Positions 44,587 to 52,922 of a stretch of 64,000 bases of DNA are shown piece by piece. How positions within the stretch are numbered: the first letter of the stretch is position 1; each line of letters opens with the position of its first letter. Position numbers and translations under genes: made by a program. Below the pieces are notes generated by a model. The model was not told the DNA's origin. It saw nothing but the letters and a program-made list of their open reading frames with translations, and searched no databases. The stretch is from Sphingomonas sp. Leaf17 (GTDB taxonomy: Bacteria; Pseudomonadota; Alphaproteobacteria; Sphingomonadales; Sphingomonadaceae), in the NCBI RefSeq assembly GCF_001421505.1, contig NZ_LMKL01000001.1, positions 815,001 to 879,000 of the forward strand, given 5' to 3'.

Positions 44587-44671
44587 TGATGGTTCATCCT
44601 ATGGTCGCGCAAACGGTGGAACGGACGCACCCGGCGAAAGGTTCAGTGGCGCAACATCTGGAGAATACCCC

Positions 44672-46081
44672 ATGCAGACGCTGGAATGTGACGTGGCGGT
44701 CATCGGTGCCGGGACCGCCGGGCTGGCGGCCGAGCGTGCGGCACGGCGGGCGGGGGCGACGACCCTGCTGATCGACGACCGGTTCGCGGGCACCACCTGC
44801 GCCAGCGTCGGCTGCATGCCGTCGAAGCTGCTGATCGCGGCCGGCAAGGCGGCGCATGCGGTGCGCAATGCCGGGATCTTCGGCGTCACCGTGCCTACAC
44901 CGACAATCGACGGCGCGGCGGTGATGGCGCGCGTCCGGCATGAGCGCGACCGGTTCGTGGCCGGGACCAAGGCGTCGATCGCCCGCCTGCCGGACGGGAT
45001 CGCGGTGCAGGCCACCGCCCGCTTCGTCGATGCGACGACGCTGGCACTGGACGATGGCCGGCATGTCCGCGCGGAATCGTTCGTCATCGCCACCGGATCG
45101 CGGCCGATGATGCCGCCGATGTTTGCAGCCCTCGGCGACCGGGCGCTGACTAACGAGACGATCTTCGAGTTGTCGACGCTGCCGGCCTCGATGGCGGTGA
45201 TCGGTGCGGGTGCGATCGGGCTGGAACTGGCGCAGGCACTGGCCCGGCTGGGTGTCGCAGTGACTGTGTTCGACACAGGCGCGCGGATCGGCGGCGTGAA
45301 GGATGCGGTGGTCGAACCGGTCCTGCGCGATCTGCTGGCGCGCGAACTGGACTTCGTGCTTGGCGTCACGGTGGAGGCCCGCCGCGATGGCGACGGCGTG
45401 GCGGTATCGTGGACCGGCGATTCGTCAGGGAAAGCCTGGTACGACCACGTACTGGTCGCAGTCGGGCGTCCTCCGGCGCTCGACCGGCTGAACCTCGATG
45501 CCACCGGACTGGTGCGCGACGATCACGGCACACCAGTGTTCGATCCCGCCACGATGCAGTGCGGCGCGTCGGCGATCTTCATCGCCGGCGATGCCGACGC
45601 CAGTCGGACGGTGCTGCACGAGGCATCGGACGAGGGCGCGATCGCCGGGCGCAACGCGGCGCGCTTTCCCGATGTCGAGCCGGCCGAGCGGGCGGTGCCG
45701 TTCACGATCACCTTCACCGACCCGCCAATCGCGACGATCGGCCAGCCGGCCGGCGACGACAGCGTAATCGGCGAGGCGTCCTACGCGGATCAGGGCCGGG
45801 CCAAGGTCGAGGCGCGCAATGTCGGCCTCGCCCGGATCTATGCCGATCCAAAGGACGGGCGGCTGACCGGCGCGGTGATGGCGGCTCCCGGCATGGACCA
45901 TGTCGGCCACCTGATCGCCTGGGCCATCGCGCGCGGCGAAACCGCGACCGCGCTGCTCGACCTGCCCCTCTATCACCCGACGCTGGAAGAGGGGTTGAAA
46001 CCGGCATTGCGGGCCATCTGCCACGCGGTGCATGCACCGACCGGCAGCGATGCCGACCGGGGCATACCACCGGGCGCCTGA
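44672..46081 (+). CDS. dihydrolipoyl dehydrogenase-like flavoprotein
   Basis: 469 aa class-I pyridine nucleotide-disulphide oxidoreductase. FAD motif VAVIGAGTAGLAAERAARRA (8-27), redox pair Cys43/Cys48 (TTCASVGCMPSK), NAD motif AVIGAGAIGLELAQAL, second FAD region AIFIAGDADASRTVLHEAS, and His-Glu near 437 (YHPTLEEGLKPAL). No acyltransferase or E1 genes are near, so it is an orphan, possibly a detoxification or mercuric-reductase-like enzyme. HIRAN gene follows after 3 nt. Confidence 0.86.
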   Translation: MQTLECDVAVIGAGTAGLAAERAARRAGATTLLIDDRFAGTTCASVGCMPSKLLIAAGKAAHAVRNAGIFGVTVPTPTIDGAAVMARVRHERDRFVAGTKASIARLPDGIAVQATARFVDATTLALDDGRHVRAESFVIATGSRPMMPPMFAALGDRALTNETIFELSTLPASMAVIGAGAIGLELAQALARLGVAVTVFDTGARIGGVKDAVVEPVLRDLLARELDFVLGVTVEARRDGDGVAVSWTGDSSGKAWYDHVLVAVGRPPALDRLNLDATGLVRDDHGTPVFDPATMQCGASAIFIAGDADASRTVLHEASDEGAIAGRNAARFPDVEPAERAVPFTITFTDPPIATIGQPAGDDSVIGEASYADQGRAKVEARNVGLARIYADPKDGRLTGAVMAAPGMDHVGHLIAWAIARGETATALLDLPLYHPTLEEGLKPALRAICHAVHAPTGSDADRGIPPGA

Positions 46082-46084
46082 CGC

Positions 46085-46483
46085 ATGGGCCGCCAGATGA
46101 GCCTGTACGTCGTCGGCGCGGATTATCCGAACCGCAAAGGCGGCGGTAATCGCCGGTTCGAAATCATGCTGTGCACGCCCGGCGAGCCGGTCGCGCTGGT
46201 ATCCGAACCACGCAATCCGGTTGATCCGAACGCGGTGATGGTCATAAGCGCGCGGGATATTCAGATCGGTTATCTGACCGCCGAGCGCGCACCGTGGATC
46301 GGGGCAATGCTGCGGGCCGGTCGCGCTATCGACGCGGTCTTTCAGGGGCCGACGAGCGCGGGCGCGGCGATCCGGGTTGCGTTTGACGGCGACCGGCCCG
46401 TCCTGCCGCTGGTCAGCCATCCGCGCCCGCACCCCGATGCCGACAGCGGGTTCTGGCCCGACCCGACCCCACCGGATGATTGA
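46085..46483 (+). CDS. stand-alone HIRAN-domain protein
   Basis: 132 aa. VVGADYPNRKGGGNRRFEIMLCTPGEPVALVSEPRNPVDPNAVMVIS and IQIGYLTAERAPWI form a HIRAN domain, which in eukaryotic Rad5/HLTF binds 3' DNA ends. Here there is no helicase or nuclease attached; a proline/aspartate tail ends the protein. ATG 46097 (MSLYVVGADYP) is an equally good start. It sits 3 nt after the flavoprotein gene. Confidence 0.82.
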   Translation: MGRQMSLYVVGADYPNRKGGGNRRFEIMLCTPGEPVALVSEPRNPVDPNAVMVISARDIQIGYLTAERAPWIGAMLRAGRAIDAVFQGPTSAGAAIRVAFDGDRPVLPLVSHPRPHPDADSGFWPDPTPPDD

Positions 46484-46572
46484 ACCGCCGGCATGATCGG
46501 TGATACGACAACGGGTTCCCGAAACGGTCGCACGCCTGCTAGGATAGCCGCCATTCGGTGGGGGACAGCAGC

Positions 46573-48621
46573 GTGACGGTCATGGGCAAGGCGGTGTGGG
46601 CGGTGATCGCCATCGTCGGAGCGGTTGCACTGGGCGTCGTCGCCACCGTGCGTGGCGAGAATGTAAACGCGCTCTGGATCCTGACCGGCGCGGTCTGCGT
46701 CTATCTGATCGCCTATCGCTTCTATGCCAAGTTCATCGCCACCGTCGTACTCGGCCTCGACCCGGCGCGGCCCACCCCGGCGGTGACGCGCGGCGACGGG
46801 CTGGATTATGTGCCGACCGACCGCCGCGTCCTGTTCGGCCACCATTTCGCCGCCATCGCCGGCGCGGGGCCGCTGGTCGGGCCGGTGCTGGCGGCGCAGA
46901 TGGGGTATCTGCCGGGCACGCTGTGGATCCTGGTCGGCGTCGTGCTGGCCGGCGCGGTGCAGGATTTTCTGGTCCTGTTCCTGTCGATGCGGCGCGACGG
47001 CAAGTCGCTGGGCGAGCTGATCCGGCTGGAAATGGGCGTGGTGCCCGGCACGATCGCGCTGTTCGGCGCGTTCATGATCATGGTCATCATCCTGGCGGTG
47101 CTGGCGCTGATCGTCGTGCGCGCGCTGGCCGAAAGTCCGTGGGGGTTGTTCACCGTCGCCGCGACCATTCCGCTCGCCGTCCTGATGGGCATCTATACCC
47201 GCTGGATCCGCCCGGGCCGGATCGGCGAGGTGTCGATCCTGGGTCTGGTCGGGCTGGTCGCCGCGATCGTCTATGGTCAGGCGGTCGCCGCGTCGCCGGT
47301 CTGGGGTCCGATCTTCACGCTGACGCCGATCCAGCTGTGCTGGACGCTGATCGGGTACGGCGCGGTCGCCGCCACGCTGCCGGTCTGGCTGCTGCTCGCG
47401 CCGCGCGATTACCTGTCGACCTTCCTCAAGATCGGCGCGATCTGCGCGCTGGCGATCGGCATCGTCATCATGGCCCCGCCCCTGCGGATGCCGGCGCTGA
47501 CGCCGTTCGTCGACGGGTCCGGCCCGGCGTGGTCCGGCGCGCTGTTCCCGTTCCTGTTCATCACCATCGCCTGCGGCGCGGTATCGGGCTTCCACGCGCT
47601 GATCGCCAGCGGCACGACGCCGAAGCTGATCGCGAGCGAGGGCGATGCCAAGTTCATCGGATACGGCGCGATGCTGATGGAAAGTTTCGTCGCGATCATG
47701 GCGCTGATCGGTGCGTCGATCCTCGACCCCGGCGTGTATTTCACGATGAACAGCCCGGCGGCGATCGTCGGCACCGACGCCGGGTCCGCCGCCGCCGCCG
47801 TGACCGCCATGGGCTTTCCGATCAGCGCCGAGACGATCACCCGCACCGCGCAGGAGGTCGGCGAGAAGACGATCATCAGCCGGGCGGGCGGCGCGCCGAC
47901 GCTGGCCGTGGCGATGGCCGAAATCTTCAGCCACGTCGTCGGCGGCAACGCGATGAAGGCGTTCTGGTATCACTTCGCGATTCTTTTCGAGGCGCTGTTC
48001 ATCCTGACCGCGGTCGATGCGGGCACGCGGGCCGGACGGTTCATGTTGCAGGATCTGCTGGGCCTCGCCTTCCCGCGGTTCCGGGGCACCTCGTCGGTCG
48101 TGCCGGGGCTGGTCGCGACCGCGCTGTGCGTGGGCGCGTGGGGCTTTTTCCTGTATCAGGGCGTGACCGATCCGCTGGGGGGCGTGAACACGCTGTGGCC
48201 GCTGTTCGGTATCTCGAACCAGATGCTTGCCGCCGTCGCGCTGATGCTGGGCACGGTCGTCCTCTTCAAGATGAAGCGCGACCGGTACGCCTGGGTCACC
48301 GCCGTTCCCGCCGGCTGGCTGATCCTGTGTACAGGGGCGGCCAGCCTGCTGAAGCTGTTCTCCGCCGATCCGCGAGTCGGCTTCCTGGCGCATGCGTCGA
48401 AGTTCGGCGATGCGGCGGCGCGCGGCGAGGTGCTCGCGCCTGCCAAGTCGATGGCGGACATGGGCCGGATCGTGATGAACGACCGAATCGACGCCGGCCT
48501 GTGCGCGCTGTTCCTGGCCGTCGTGCTGTCGATCCTGGTCTATGCGATCCGCAGCATCCGCGCGGCGCGGGCGGTCGATCATCCGACGATGGTCGAGACG
48601 ACGGGACTTGCGACCGCATGA
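46573..48621 (+). CDS. cstA: CstA-family peptide/pyruvate transporter
   Basis: About 682 aa with many transmembrane segments. Conserved CstA blocks are DGLDYVPTDRRVLFGHHFAAIAGAGPLVGP, QMGYLPGTLWILVGVVLAGAVQDF, CGAVSGFHALIASGTTPK and TAVDAGTRAGRFMLQDLLG. Imports peptides or pyruvate in other bacteria under carbon limitation. GTG 46573 with GGGGGA eight bases before is preferred; ATG 46582 is an alternative. ybdD overlaps its stop (ATGA). Confidence 0.93.
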   Translation: MTVMGKAVWAVIAIVGAVALGVVATVRGENVNALWILTGAVCVYLIAYRFYAKFIATVVLGLDPARPTPAVTRGDGLDYVPTDRRVLFGHHFAAIAGAGPLVGPVLAAQMGYLPGTLWILVGVVLAGAVQDFLVLFLSMRRDGKSLGELIRLEMGVVPGTIALFGAFMIMVIILAVLALIVVRALAESPWGLFTVAATIPLAVLMGIYTRWIRPGRIGEVSILGLVGLVAAIVYGQAVAASPVWGPIFTLTPIQLCWTLIGYGAVAATLPVWLLLAPRDYLSTFLKIGAICALAIGIVIMAPPLRMPALTPFVDGSGPAWSGALFPFLFITIACGAVSGFHALIASGTTPKLIASEGDAKFIGYGAMLMESFVAIMALIGASILDPGVYFTMNSPAAIVGTDAGSAAAAVTAMGFPISAETITRTAQEVGEKTIISRAGGAPTLAVAMAEIFSHVVGGNAMKAFWYHFAILFEALFILTAVDAGTRAGRFMLQDLLGLAFPRFRGTSSVVPGLVATALCVGAWGFFLYQGVTDPLGGVNTLWPLFGISNQMLAAVALMLGTVVLFKMKRDRYAWVTAVPAGWLILCTGAASLLKLFSADPRVGFLAHASKFGDAAARGEVLAPAKSMADMGRIVMNDRIDAGLCALFLAVVLSILVYAIRSIRAARAVDHPTMVETTGLATA

Positions 48622-48800
48622 CCCTGTTCGCGACGCTGGCGCAGACGGCGCGGCTGATGGTCGGCCTGCCGTCCTACGACGCCTATCTGGCGCATATGGC
48701 CGCGCATCACCCGGACCGCGCGGCGATGACCCGCACCGCCTTTTTCCGCGACCGGCAGGAGGCGCGCTATGGCGGCAAGAATGGCGGCCGGTGTTGCTGA
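48618..48800 (+). CDS. YbdD/YjiX family small protein
   Basis: 60 aa. LAQTARLMVGLPSYDAYLAHMAAHHPDRAAMTRTAFFRDRQEARYGG is the whole DUF466 domain, ending CC. Paired with CstA-type transporters in many proteobacteria, usually in this order and overlap. Role not settled, probably a partner needed for transport. Confidence 0.92.
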   Translation: MTLFATLAQTARLMVGLPSYDAYLAHMAAHHPDRAAMTRTAFFRDRQEARYGGKNGGRCC

Positions 48801-48813
48801 CCAGGGTGGTGGC

Positions 48814-49863
48814 ATGACCGGTCCCGGCTCCGATCCCGGGGTGCCGACGACGATCGGCAGCCTCGCCGATCTGGCGCGCGCGGCCGGTACGTCGGTGTCG
48901 ACCGCGTCGCGCGCGCTGTCGGGCCATGCGTCGGTCAACGAACAGACCCGCGCGCGCATCCGGTCGCTGGCCGACGCGCACGGGTTCCAGCCCAACCAGC
49001 TTGCGCGCAACCTGCGGCTGCAACGCACCCAATCGATCGGCCTCGTCCTGCCGCTGGGGCATGAGGCGGGACAGCATCTGTCCGACCCGTTCTTCCTGTC
49101 GCTGCTGGGTCATCTGGCCGACGGGCTGACCGCGCGCGGGTACGACCTGATGCTGTCGCGGGTCATCCCCACCGACAGCGACTGGCTCGACCGGCTGGTC
49201 GACAGCGGACGGATCGACGGGCTGATCCTGATCGGCCAGTCGGACCAGGGCGCGGTGATCGACCGGGTCGCCGCGCGCTATGCGCCGATCGTGGTGTGGG
49301 GCGCGGATCTGCCCGGCCAGCGATACCTGACGGTCGGATCGGACAACCGGCTGGGCGGCGCGCGCGCGGCGCAGCACCTGATCGCGATTGGCCGGCGGCG
49401 GCTGCTGTATCTGGGCAACGCCAGCGCGCCGGAATTCGCCGAACGTCTCGCCGGGTTCGAGACGGTGGTCGGCGCGGCGCTGGCGGCGGGCGGATCGGGC
49501 GTAACCGGCACGACGCTGGACCTGCACATGACGCCGGACGCGGCCTATGCGGCGATCGCGGCGTATCTGGCGGACCATCCCGCCCCCGACGCGATCTTCG
49601 CCGCGTCCGACGTGGTGGCGATGAGCGCGCTTCGGGCGCTGCGCGAACGCGGGCTTCGCGTGCCGCAGGATGTCGCCGTCGTCGGCTATGACGACGTGAC
49701 GCTGGCCGCGCACACCACGCCCGGGCTGACCACCATCCGCCAGGATCTGGTGACGGGCGCGGCGGCGCTGATCGACATCCTGTTCCGGCGGATCGCGGGC
49801 GAGCCGGCAGAGTCGCGGCGGCTGGACCCGCAATTGATCGTGCGCGGGTCGAGCGTGGGATAA
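48814..49863 (+). CDS. LacI-family transcriptional regulator
   Basis: 349 aa. Helix-turn-helix (TIGSLADLARAAGTSVSTASRALSGHASVNEQTRARI), hinge (SLADAHGFQPNQLARNL) and periplasmic-binding-like ligand domain (SIGLVLPLGHE, GLILIGQSDQ, VVGYDDVTLAAHTTPGLTTI). It stands just after cstA-ybdD and faces the kinase gene across a 456-nt gap. ATG 48814; an ATG at 48769 lies inside ybdD. Likely controls the fructokinase unit through the operator pair at 50224. Confidence 0.92.
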   Translation: MTGPGSDPGVPTTIGSLADLARAAGTSVSTASRALSGHASVNEQTRARIRSLADAHGFQPNQLARNLRLQRTQSIGLVLPLGHEAGQHLSDPFFLSLLGHLADGLTARGYDLMLSRVIPTDSDWLDRLVDSGRIDGLILIGQSDQGAVIDRVAARYAPIVVWGADLPGQRYLTVGSDNRLGGARAAQHLIAIGRRRLLYLGNASAPEFAERLAGFETVVGAALAAGGSGVTGTTLDLHMTPDAAYAAIAAYLADHPAPDAIFAASDVVAMSALRALRERGLRVPQDVAVVGYDDVTLAAHTTPGLTTIRQDLVTGAAALIDILFRRIAGEPAESRRLDPQLIVRGSSVG

Positions 49864-49968
49864 TGATCCGTTTCCCCGCGATGGGGAGGGCGGAGCGGAA
49901 TGACGGCCTGCGGTATGTGACGCCAAGGCCTGCCGCCTGCCCGGGTGCGCGTGATTCGCGTGGTGGAA

Positions 49969-49998
49969 GGTTACAAAGGTTACACCCGCAATGGGGGG
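49969..49998 (+). repeat. short dispersed repeat, copy 2
   Basis: GGTTACAAAGGTTACACC followed by CGCAATGGGGGG, the partner of 1931-1962. It lies in the 456-nt gap (49864-50319) between the LacI gene and the secreted protein, which contains no gene. Confidence 0.45.
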
Positions 49999-50223
49999 TA
50001 AGCCCTGTCCGCGCGGTGCGCGCGGGGCGGCAGAGGGTTCCGTCGATTGGTGCGGACACGACCGAAGCAAATCGCGCCGATGTAGGACAGCCTTTTTTTG
50101 GAAAGGTCCGCCGCCAACCGACCCTCCCCCTTCACATCCGATCCTCGGGATCCCGCTCGCCCTGCCCCTGTCGGCGGCTGTGACGTCGCGGTCTGGTTGC
50201 TGGCTGTCGACGGGCTAACAGTA

Positions 50224-50260
50224 TCGCAAACGATTGTGTAAATGCTTGCAAAGGATTGCG
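50224..50260 (+). promoter_or_regulatory. two LacI-type operator-like sites
   Basis: TCGCAAACGATTGTG (50224-50238) and TTGCAAAGGATTGCG (50246-50260) are near-palindromes (CAAAC-GATTG type) in the same orientation, 22 nt apart start to start, about two helix turns. The first has the central CG typical of LacI-family sites. They lie 60-96 bp upstream of the secreted protein, 360 bp beyond the LacI gene. Confidence 0.55.
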
Positions 50261-50319
50261 GGCCTGCTACCCAGTACTCCTTACCACGACGCGGCGGACC
50301 GGCGAGGGGACGAGGGATC

Positions 50320-50577
50320 ATGACGCGCATCACGCGCCTGCTTATCGGCACGTCGCTGGCCTGCCTGCCGCAACTCGCCGCCGCACAGGCCAAGACCGGC
50401 GTTGCGCGCAGCCCCGGGCGGCCGGTCGTATCGGGCGGATCCCCGATCCCGCCCCTGCGGGCCGACGGGCTGCCGGTGCCGTACAGGGACGACGGGAACG
50501 CCCGGTCCAATTCTGCCGTCGTGCCCGCGCCCGCCAACGGCGCGAGCAGGGTCTTTTGGGGGATGCGCGATGACTGA
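50320..50577 (+). CDS. small secreted protein of unknown function (85 aa)
   Basis: Signal peptide MTRITRLLIGTSLACLPQLAAAQ, then about 60 residues rich in Pro, Gly, Ala, Ser and Arg (RPVVSGGSPIPPLRADGLPVP), probably disordered. No family recognised. GAGGG before the ATG. The kinase ATG lies 8 nt before its stop, so the two are coupled. Confidence 0.6.
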   Translation: MTRITRLLIGTSLACLPQLAAAQAKTGVARSPGRPVVSGGSPIPPLRADGLPVPYRDDGNARSNSAVVPAPANGASRVFWGMRDD

Positions 50578-51469
50578 GCCGTTGCTTGCCGGACTGGAAC
50601 TGGGCGGAACCAAATGTTTCGCCCTGCTCGGGCGCGGGCAGACCATCCTTGAGCGGGTGGCGATCCCGACCACGACCCCGGCCGACACGATGGACCGGCT
50701 GGAGACGCAATTGCGTGACTGGTGGGACCGGGAGGCGTTTGCCGCGATCGGCATCGGCAGCTTCGGTCCGATCGGCCTTGATCCCGCGCGCGATGATTAC
50801 GGCTTCATCACCAACACGCCCAAGGCCGGCTGGGCCGGGACCGACGTCGCCGGGCGGTTCGGCCGTGCGTTCGCGGTGCCGACAGGCTTCGACACCGATG
50901 TGACCGCCGCCGCGCTGGCCGAGCATCGCTGGGGCGCGGCGCGCGGCATGACGTCCAGCATCTACCTGACGATCGGCACCGGCATCGGCGGCGGCGCGGT
51001 CGTCAACGGACGCCCCTTGCGCGGGTTTCTCCACCCCGAAATGGGCCATGTCCGCGTCCGGCGCGAGGACGGCGACGGCTTTGCCGGCACCTGCCCGTTC
51101 CACGGCGACTGCCTGGAGGGGCTGGCGTCCGGTCCCGCCATCGCCGCGCGGGCCGGACGCCCGGCGCAGGACATTCCGGCAGGCGATCCATTGTGGCAGC
51201 CGGTCGCGGGCGCGATCGCCGAACTGCTCGCCACGCTGATCCTGACCCTGTCGCCACAGCGGATCGCGATCGGCGGCGGCGTCGGGTGCGGCCAGCCGCA
51301 CCTGTTCCCGCTGATCCGCGCGCAGGTCGCGGCGCTGCTGGCGGGCTATGTCGCCGGGGTGGACGCGGCGACGCTCGACACGCTGATCGCGCCGGCGTGC
51401 TTCGGCGAACAGGCTGGGCCGCTGGGGACGTTCGCGCTGGCGCTCGCGGCGATGGAGGATACGGGGTGA
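50570..51469 (+). CDS. ROK-family fructokinase
   Basis: 299 aa sugar kinase. LAGLELGGTKCFALLGRG (phosphate-1), ITNTPKAGWAGTDVAGRFG, catalytic Asp region TGFDTDVTAAALAEH, TIGTGIGGGAVVNGRPLRGFLHPEMGH and the zinc site CPFHGDCLEGLASGPA. The zinc-site CPFHGDCLEG form is typical of bacterial fructokinases of the ScrK/YdhR/Mak type. No sugar transporter is attached, so fructose or mannose would come from elsewhere. Regulated, by inference, by the LacI protein. Confidence 0.9.
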   Translation: MTEPLLAGLELGGTKCFALLGRGQTILERVAIPTTTPADTMDRLETQLRDWWDREAFAAIGIGSFGPIGLDPARDDYGFITNTPKAGWAGTDVAGRFGRAFAVPTGFDTDVTAAALAEHRWGAARGMTSSIYLTIGTGIGGGAVVNGRPLRGFLHPEMGHVRVRREDGDGFAGTCPFHGDCLEGLASGPAIAARAGRPAQDIPAGDPLWQPVAGAIAELLATLILTLSPQRIAIGGGVGCGQPHLFPLIRAQVAALLAGYVAGVDAATLDTLIAPACFGEQAGPLGTFALALAAMEDTG

Positions 51470-51520
51470 TCGCGGGTAGCGCCCAGTTGCGGTCGCTCCG
51501 GAAGGTGATACGAACACCAA

Positions 51521-51703
51521 ATGCTCGCTGTTCTGGTATTGGTTGTCGTAATCATAACATTTGCAATTTGGCGAGGACACATCGGCATTCATGGCTCGGT
51601 AGTCTATCGCGCTGAAAATCCGCTGCTTTTTTGGGCACAAGTAGTAATTCTAGGGGTGGGAGCAATGATTTTGGGAATCGCGATCGCTCGCGGCGACTTG
51701 TGA
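51521..51703 (+). CDS. 60-aa membrane protein of unknown function
   Basis: Two hydrophobic segments (MLAVLVLVVVIITFAIW and FWAQVVILGVGAMILGIAIA) around a polar GHIGIHGSVVYRAENPLL loop. Base use is clearly more AT-rich than the flanks, which may mean recent arrival. GGAAGG lies 13 nt before the ATG, so the start is uncertain. Confidence 0.5.
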   Translation: MLAVLVLVVVIITFAIWRGHIGIHGSVVYRAENPLLFWAQVVILGVGAMILGIAIARGDL

Positions 51704-51761
51704 TCGCTATCGACAGCCGGCTGCGGAAAGCAGCCGGGCAACTAACCGCCAAACGCACCTC

Positions 51762-52385
51762 TCACGCCCCCGTCACCGCCTGCGGGTGGTGCGGAACCAA
51801 GATCATCGTGCGGCCCTCGACCCGCCAGGAGGCGAGGCGGGAGAGCAGGTTCATGCCGATGACGTCGACATTGCCGAAATTGGGCGACACGACGACCGCG
51901 ACGTCGCGCGCGACGATATTGCCGATGGTCAGTTCGGGCACGGTCGCGGTGCGCGCGCGGACGGTGCCGTTGGCGGTGCTGAGCAGGACCGGGACCAGCG
52001 GCGTTTCCACCGCCAGCCCGACGGCGGCGGCGGTATCGGCGGACATCGCGGTCACGGTCGCACCGCTGTCGACCAGCATCCGCCGCTCCACCCCGTTGAT
52101 CGTCACCCGCGCCCAGAAATGACCGTCATCGGCCATGCGCAACCGCGTTTCCTTGCCGACCACCGTCTGTCCGTCGCTACGCAGCAACCCGGCAACCTTG
52201 CCCAGATAGGGATCGAGTTGCGCGCGCTGCGTGAACAGCGTCACCACCAGACCGATCAGCACGATCCAACTGGCGATCGATACCAACGTACCGATGACCG
52301 GGATCCTTCGCGCGATCGCCAGTGCGATCAGTGCGAGCGGAATGAGGATGTAGAGCGGCGGCAGGCCGGCAAGGTCGGGGATCAT
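51762..52385 (-). CDS. TIGR02281-type clan AA aspartic protease
   Basis: 207 aa. Two N-terminal transmembrane helices (ILIPLALIALAIA and IASWIVLIGLVVTLF), then a retropepsin-like domain with VDSGATVTAMSADTAAAVGL (DSGA active site) and VIGMNLLSRLASWRVEGRTMILVP. Family proteases are membrane-anchored with the active part outside or in the periplasm; single-domain, so dimer-active. ATG 52385 is used; a GTG nine bases earlier is possible. Confidence 0.88.
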   Translation of the reverse strand: MIPDLAGLPPLYILIPLALIALAIARRIPVIGTLVSIASWIVLIGLVVTLFTQRAQLDPYLGKVAGLLRSDGQTVVGKETRLRMADDGHFWARVTINGVERRMLVDSGATVTAMSADTAAAVGLAVETPLVPVLLSTANGTVRARTATVPELTIGNIVARDVAVVVSPNFGNVDVIGMNLLSRLASWRVEGRTMILVPHHPQAVTGA

Positions 52386-52439
52386 GGCTCGCACCCTGCC
52401 ACACCCCGCCTGTATGAAGGCTGACCGTAAGCCACGGAT

Positions 52440-52922
52440 TTAGCGGGAATCGGCGGCAAAGGCGGCCAGCGCGTCGCCGCTCAGCCGCTGGATGGTCCAG
52501 TCGTCCATGCCCACCGCGCCGACCGATCGGTAGAAGGCGATAGCATCGGCATTCCAGTCCAGCACCGACCATTCGAACCGGGCGCAGCCGCGTGCGACGG
52601 CCAGCGCGGCCAGATGCCGCAACAGCGCCTTGCCGATGCCGCGCCCGCGTGCGGCCGGGGTGACGTACAGATCCTCCAGATACAGGCCGCGCCGTCCCTC
52701 CCAGGTCGAGAAATTGTGGAAGAACAGCGCAAAGCCCAGCGATGCGCCATCGGTTTCGGCGATGACCGCCTCTGCCGCCGGATGCGGGCCGAACAATGCG
52801 TCCGTCAGCATTGCCTCGGTCGCGAGCACCGCGTCCGGCGCGCGCTCGAACGTGGCAAGTTCGCGGACGAAGCGCAGGATGGTCGGCATGTCGGCCGGGG
52901 TGGCGGGACGGATGACGGTCAT
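52440..52922 (-). CDS. GNAT-family N-acetyltransferase
   Basis: 160 aa. TVIRPATPADMPTILRFVRELATFE, then LYLEDLYVTPAARGRGIGKALLRHLA (motif A, acetyl-CoA) and VLDWNADAIAFYRSVGA (motif B). Close in plan to diamine (spermidine/thialysine) acetyltransferases of the SAT type (FHNFSTWEGRRGLYLEDLYV), which would fit the agmatine/putrescine genes elsewhere in the window, but the acceptor is not established. ATG overlaps the EamA stop by 4 nt. Confidence 0.88.
   Translation of the reverse strand: MTVIRPATPADMPTILRFVRELATFERAPDAVLATEAMLTDALFGPHPAAEAVIAETDGASLGFALFFHNFSTWEGRRGLYLEDLYVTPAARGRGIGKALLRHLAALAVARGCARFEWSVLDWNADAIAFYRSVGAVGMDDWTIQRLSGDALAAFAADSR

Noticed and set aside
46342..50070. 1242-codon open frame on the minus strand
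   Set aside because: It is antisense to cstA, ybdD and the LacI gene; Arg/His/Asp/Gln-rich low-information protein, typical of a high-GC shadow frame.
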